This document shows, in pieces, positions 61,659-64,000 of a stretch of DNA of 64,000 nucleotides. Source of the stretch: Rebecca billardiae RCC1528 (Eukaryota; Haptophyta); NCBI GenBank assembly GCA_965240325.2, contig OZ251233.1:2232001-2296000 (forward strand), written 5' to 3'. The position numbers and the translations under genes were made by a program. The notes below the pieces were generated by a model, which was not told the origin of the DNA, did no database searches, and saw nothing but the letters and a program-made list of their open reading frames with translations. Numbering within the stretch: position 1 is the stretch's first letter; each line of letters begins with the position of its first letter.

Positions 61659-63590
61659 ATGGCGGCGCTGCGCCGCGCGCTGTGGCTGCTGCTGCTGCTC
61701 CCGGTGGCGGCGCGCGGTGCCGCGGCCGACGCGCCGCCGCCGCCGGTCTGGCTGGACCACGACGACGAGGTGGTGCCCGGCGGGCCCGTCGTTGACGCGT
61801 GCAACGCCGCCGTCGGCGTGCTGCGCGAGTCCGCCGAGCCGCCGCCGCCGGTCGTGGAGCGCGTGGACTTCCGCGGCGCGGCGCGCGCCGAGGGCGAGCG
61901 CGTGGTGTTCGCGTACTTCGTGCTGGTCTCGCGCGCGTTCGCGGACCTGAGCGTCTCGCGCCTCCTCTACGCCGCGTGGGCGCCGCGCCACCTCTGGCTC
62001 GTGCACGCCGACCTGAAGACGCCCGAGGCGGCGGTCACGCGGCTGAGCGAGGCCGTGCGCCCGTACGGCAACGTGCACCTGATGCGCACGCGGCGGCGCG
62101 TGTCGTGGGGCGGGTTCTCGATGGTCGAGGCGCTCTTCGACGCGCTCGCCACCGCGGTGCACGGCGTCTCCGGCCCGGACTGGTCCGGCTTCGACTACTT
62201 CATCAACCTGTCGGACACGGACCTGCTGCTGCGCGTGGACGCGGAGCTCGACGCCTTCTTCGGCGCGCACGCGGCGCGGGGCGCGTCCTTCGTGGGGGTG
62301 AAGACGCGCGCGTCGGACCCGATGCGCTGGGACCTGCACGAGGAGCTGCGCAAGCTCACCTTCGTCGAGTGCGCCGGCGTGGGCTACGCGGTCGTGAACG
62401 GCAGCGCGGAGCGCCTCTTTCCCAACCACCGGCGCTGCTGCTACGGCCGCTCCGGGCCCATTCTGTTCGGCCCGCTCGACTTTGCGCTGCCGCGGCACGA
62501 CGAGAGCGTGGCGGTGTACCACGGCTCGCAGTGGGTGGCGCTGCACGCCTCGCTCGCCGCCGCGCTGCTCACCGACCCCGCCGCGCGCCTCGCCGTGCGC
62601 GGCTTCCGCCACACCTTCCTCTCGGACGAGGCGGTCGTGCAGACGGCCGTCATGGCGGCGCCGCAGCTCAGGCGGCGCGTGGTGAACCACAACCTGCGGC
62701 ACATCGACTGGCCGCACGGGTACGGCAACCCGGAGCAGTACTGGCGGCAGGCGGGCGAGGCGCACGACGGCGGGCCCGTCATGCTCACCTTCGCCCACGC
62801 CGCCGAGCTGTTCGGCTCGGAGGCGCTGTCCGCGCGCAAGGCGGACCCGTCGGTGGACGGTGGGCGGCTGTACTCGCTGTGGGACGGCTGGATGCGCGCC
62901 AAGAAGGAGGCGCGCGGCGCGGTGCAGGGGTACGAGCTCAGGCCGTTCGTGGTGGACGCGGCGAGCGGGCAGCCCACCGCCGAGCGCGCGCCGCCCGTGC
63001 GCGTCTCGCAGCGCCCGCTCGGCGCGTCGCTGCTCGAGCGCGCGCGCGGAGGCCCGCTGGAGGACGCGCTGCCGCTGCCGCACGCGCCCGTGGACGCGGC
63101 CGCGCTCGGCGCGGCGGGGCTGACCGAGGCGGAGGTGCGCGCCGCGCTCGGCGCGCGCGAGGCGTTCTTGCAGACGCACGTGCCGCACTACGGCCACGGC
63201 GACAACGTGACGCAGTACTACCTCGACTTCTTCGCCGAGGTGCAGCGGAGAGAGGCGGAGGCGCGCACGGCGCACCAGCTCGCGATGGGCGTGGCGCCGC
63301 CGCACACGCGCGCCGCCGACGGCGCGCAGCTCGGCCCGCCGGAGAGGCTGGCGCTCGGCGCCGAGCCGGGCGGCGGCGTCGCGCGCGGCCGGCACGCCGC
63401 GGCGCCGCTCGCCTCCGCCGTGTTCGCCGACGGCTCCGCGTGCGAGTGCGACTCGAAGCGCTGCCGCGCGCGCCGCACGTGCTGCGCACACGTGCACGGC
63501 CGCGCGGGCGAGCGCCTCTGCCGCGCCGAGGGCGAGCTCGGCGACGGCGCCGCCAAGCACGCGCACCCGGCGGACGCGGCGGACGGCTGA
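61659..63590 (+). CDS. GT14 (core-2/xylosyltransferase-type) glycosyltransferase
   Basis: Single exon, 643 residues from ATG 61659 (ATG 61641 in frame adds six). The N-terminus is a signal-anchor (RRALWLLLLLPVAARGAAAD). The GT14 'Branch' domain is readable: VVFAYFVLVSRAFADLSVSR, the Lys/Asp step HLWLVHADLKT, RRRVSWGGFSMVEALFDALA, FDYFINLSDTDLLLRVDAEL, GVGYAVVNGSAERLFPNHR and QWVALHASLAAALLTDP. HTFLSDEAVVQTAV supplies the catalytic Glu region. Members transfer GlcNAc or xylose in the Golgi lumen. The C-terminal 60 residues include a Cys-rich stretch (CECDSKRCRARRTCCAHV) that may be disulphide-bonded. Donor and acceptor cannot be read from the sequence. Confidence 0.86.
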   Translation: MAALRRALWLLLLLPVAARGAAADAPPPPVWLDHDDEVVPGGPVVDACNAAVGVLRESAEPPPPVVERVDFRGAARAEGERVVFAYFVLVSRAFADLSVSRLLYAAWAPRHLWLVHADLKTPEAAVTRLSEAVRPYGNVHLMRTRRRVSWGGFSMVEALFDALATAVHGVSGPDWSGFDYFINLSDTDLLLRVDAELDAFFGAHAARGASFVGVKTRASDPMRWDLHEELRKLTFVECAGVGYAVVNGSAERLFPNHRRCCYGRSGPILFGPLDFALPRHDESVAVYHGSQWVALHASLAAALLTDPAARLAVRGFRHTFLSDEAVVQTAVMAAPQLRRRVVNHNLRHIDWPHGYGNPEQYWRQAGEAHDGGPVMLTFAHAAELFGSEALSARKADPSVDGGRLYSLWDGWMRAKKEARGAVQGYELRPFVVDAASGQPTAERAPPVRVSQRPLGASLLERARGGPLEDALPLPHAPVDAAALGAAGLTEAEVRAALGAREAFLQTHVPHYGHGDNVTQYYLDFFAEVQRREAEARTAHQLAMGVAPPHTRAADGAQLGPPERLALGAEPGGGVARGRHAAAPLASAVFADGSACECDSKRCRARRTCCAHVHGRAGERLCRAEGELGDGAAKHAHPADAADG

Positions 63591-64000
63591 CGCGCCCGCG
63601 CGCGATGCTGCTCGCAGACGCGCGCGGCGGCGACCTATACGACGCGACCTATCATCGCGTCGAGGCGTCGCGCGTGTTGGTGGCGTGCGCCGCGCGCGCA
63701 TCGCATTCGCGGATGATATGCATATCACTGCTTCATCATCATCGATCAGTGCGCATTCGATGTCGTCGTCGCGGCGGATCGTCAGACTCACAGTGAGTGA
63801 CTCAGACGATATGATGACGACCACTGTGATTGAGACTGATGCTGCGCTGTCGTCGTAGTCTGATATGCGCGCTGCTGCCGCGATGATGATCGCGGACTAC
63901 TCAGTATTACTAGCACATATCACATTGTCACATACATACTACGACTATACGCGCGACAATGATGTCGTGCTGCTGCTGCTGACTGCTCCGTCACACTACC
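63591..64000. other. Intergenic, window end
   Basis: Lower GC, many short CAT/GAT repeats. No coding signal. Confidence 0.5.

Noticed and set aside
60267-63824. A 1185-residue minus-strand ORF
   Set aside because: Covers the GT14 gene antisense and the HAD gene in a wrong frame; no recognisable domain.

Overview
The window is strongly GC-rich nuclear DNA from a eukaryotic alga. Many genes carry short introns (about 80-280 nt), most of them opening with GTGCGC and closing with GCAG. Gene content is eukaryotic: LST8, MOB1, NOG2, Nnf1/PMF1, F-box and a mitochondrial ATP synthase alpha subunit. A ClpR-like protein with a signal peptide followed by an Arg-rich leader points to a complex (secondary) plastid. 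A haptophyte fits best, with a GC-rich stramenopile such as a pelagophyte as the alternative. The lineage is an inference from style and content; no marker gene settles it.

Layout. 1-7.5 kb: 3' end of an exostosin-like gene, microsatellites, LST8, an Nnf1/PMF1-like kinetochore gene, Dus1 tRNA-dihydrouridine synthase and an F-box gene. 7.5-10.8 kb: repeats, including a TIR transposon copy and a long AT microsatellite. 10.9-14.3 kb: a three-part protein (nucleoside hydrolase, six membrane helices, TIR-like domain). 14.4-19.1 kb: a 396-bp inverted repeat, a foldback element and a decayed gene. 19.2-30.5 kb: a sulfotransferase, an MFS transporter, a double GT47 protein with a C-terminal P-loop domain, a small membrane protein and an aldo/keto reductase. 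31.8-39.6 kb: HydE, HydF and HydG, the three maturases of [FeFe]-hydrogenase. 40.3-43.9 kb: an archaeo-eukaryotic-type primase gene between inverted repeats, followed by a roughly 100-bp satellite made from the repeat-arm unit. 44.4-54.1 kb: ATP synthase alpha, MOB1, a glycerol-phosphate acyltransferase and NOG2. 54.9-63.6 kb: a hypothetical gene, a frameshifted sulfotransferase-like gene, ClpR, an FkbM methyltransferase, a HAD phosphatase and a GT14 glycosyltransferase.

How the genes relate. HydE, HydF and HydG belong to one pathway, assembly of the 2Fe subcluster of the hydrogenase H-cluster, and lie within 8 kb with HydE and HydF head to head. All three have leaders that look mitochondrial rather than plastid-type. 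No hydrogenase structural gene is present here. Several other neighbours are divergent pairs with very short shared promoters (76-290 bp). Exostosin, GT47, GT14 and sulfotransferase genes suggest a heavy investment in secretory-pathway polysaccharide synthesis. Exon boundaries were worked out by hand from frame and family similarity and are listed per gene.
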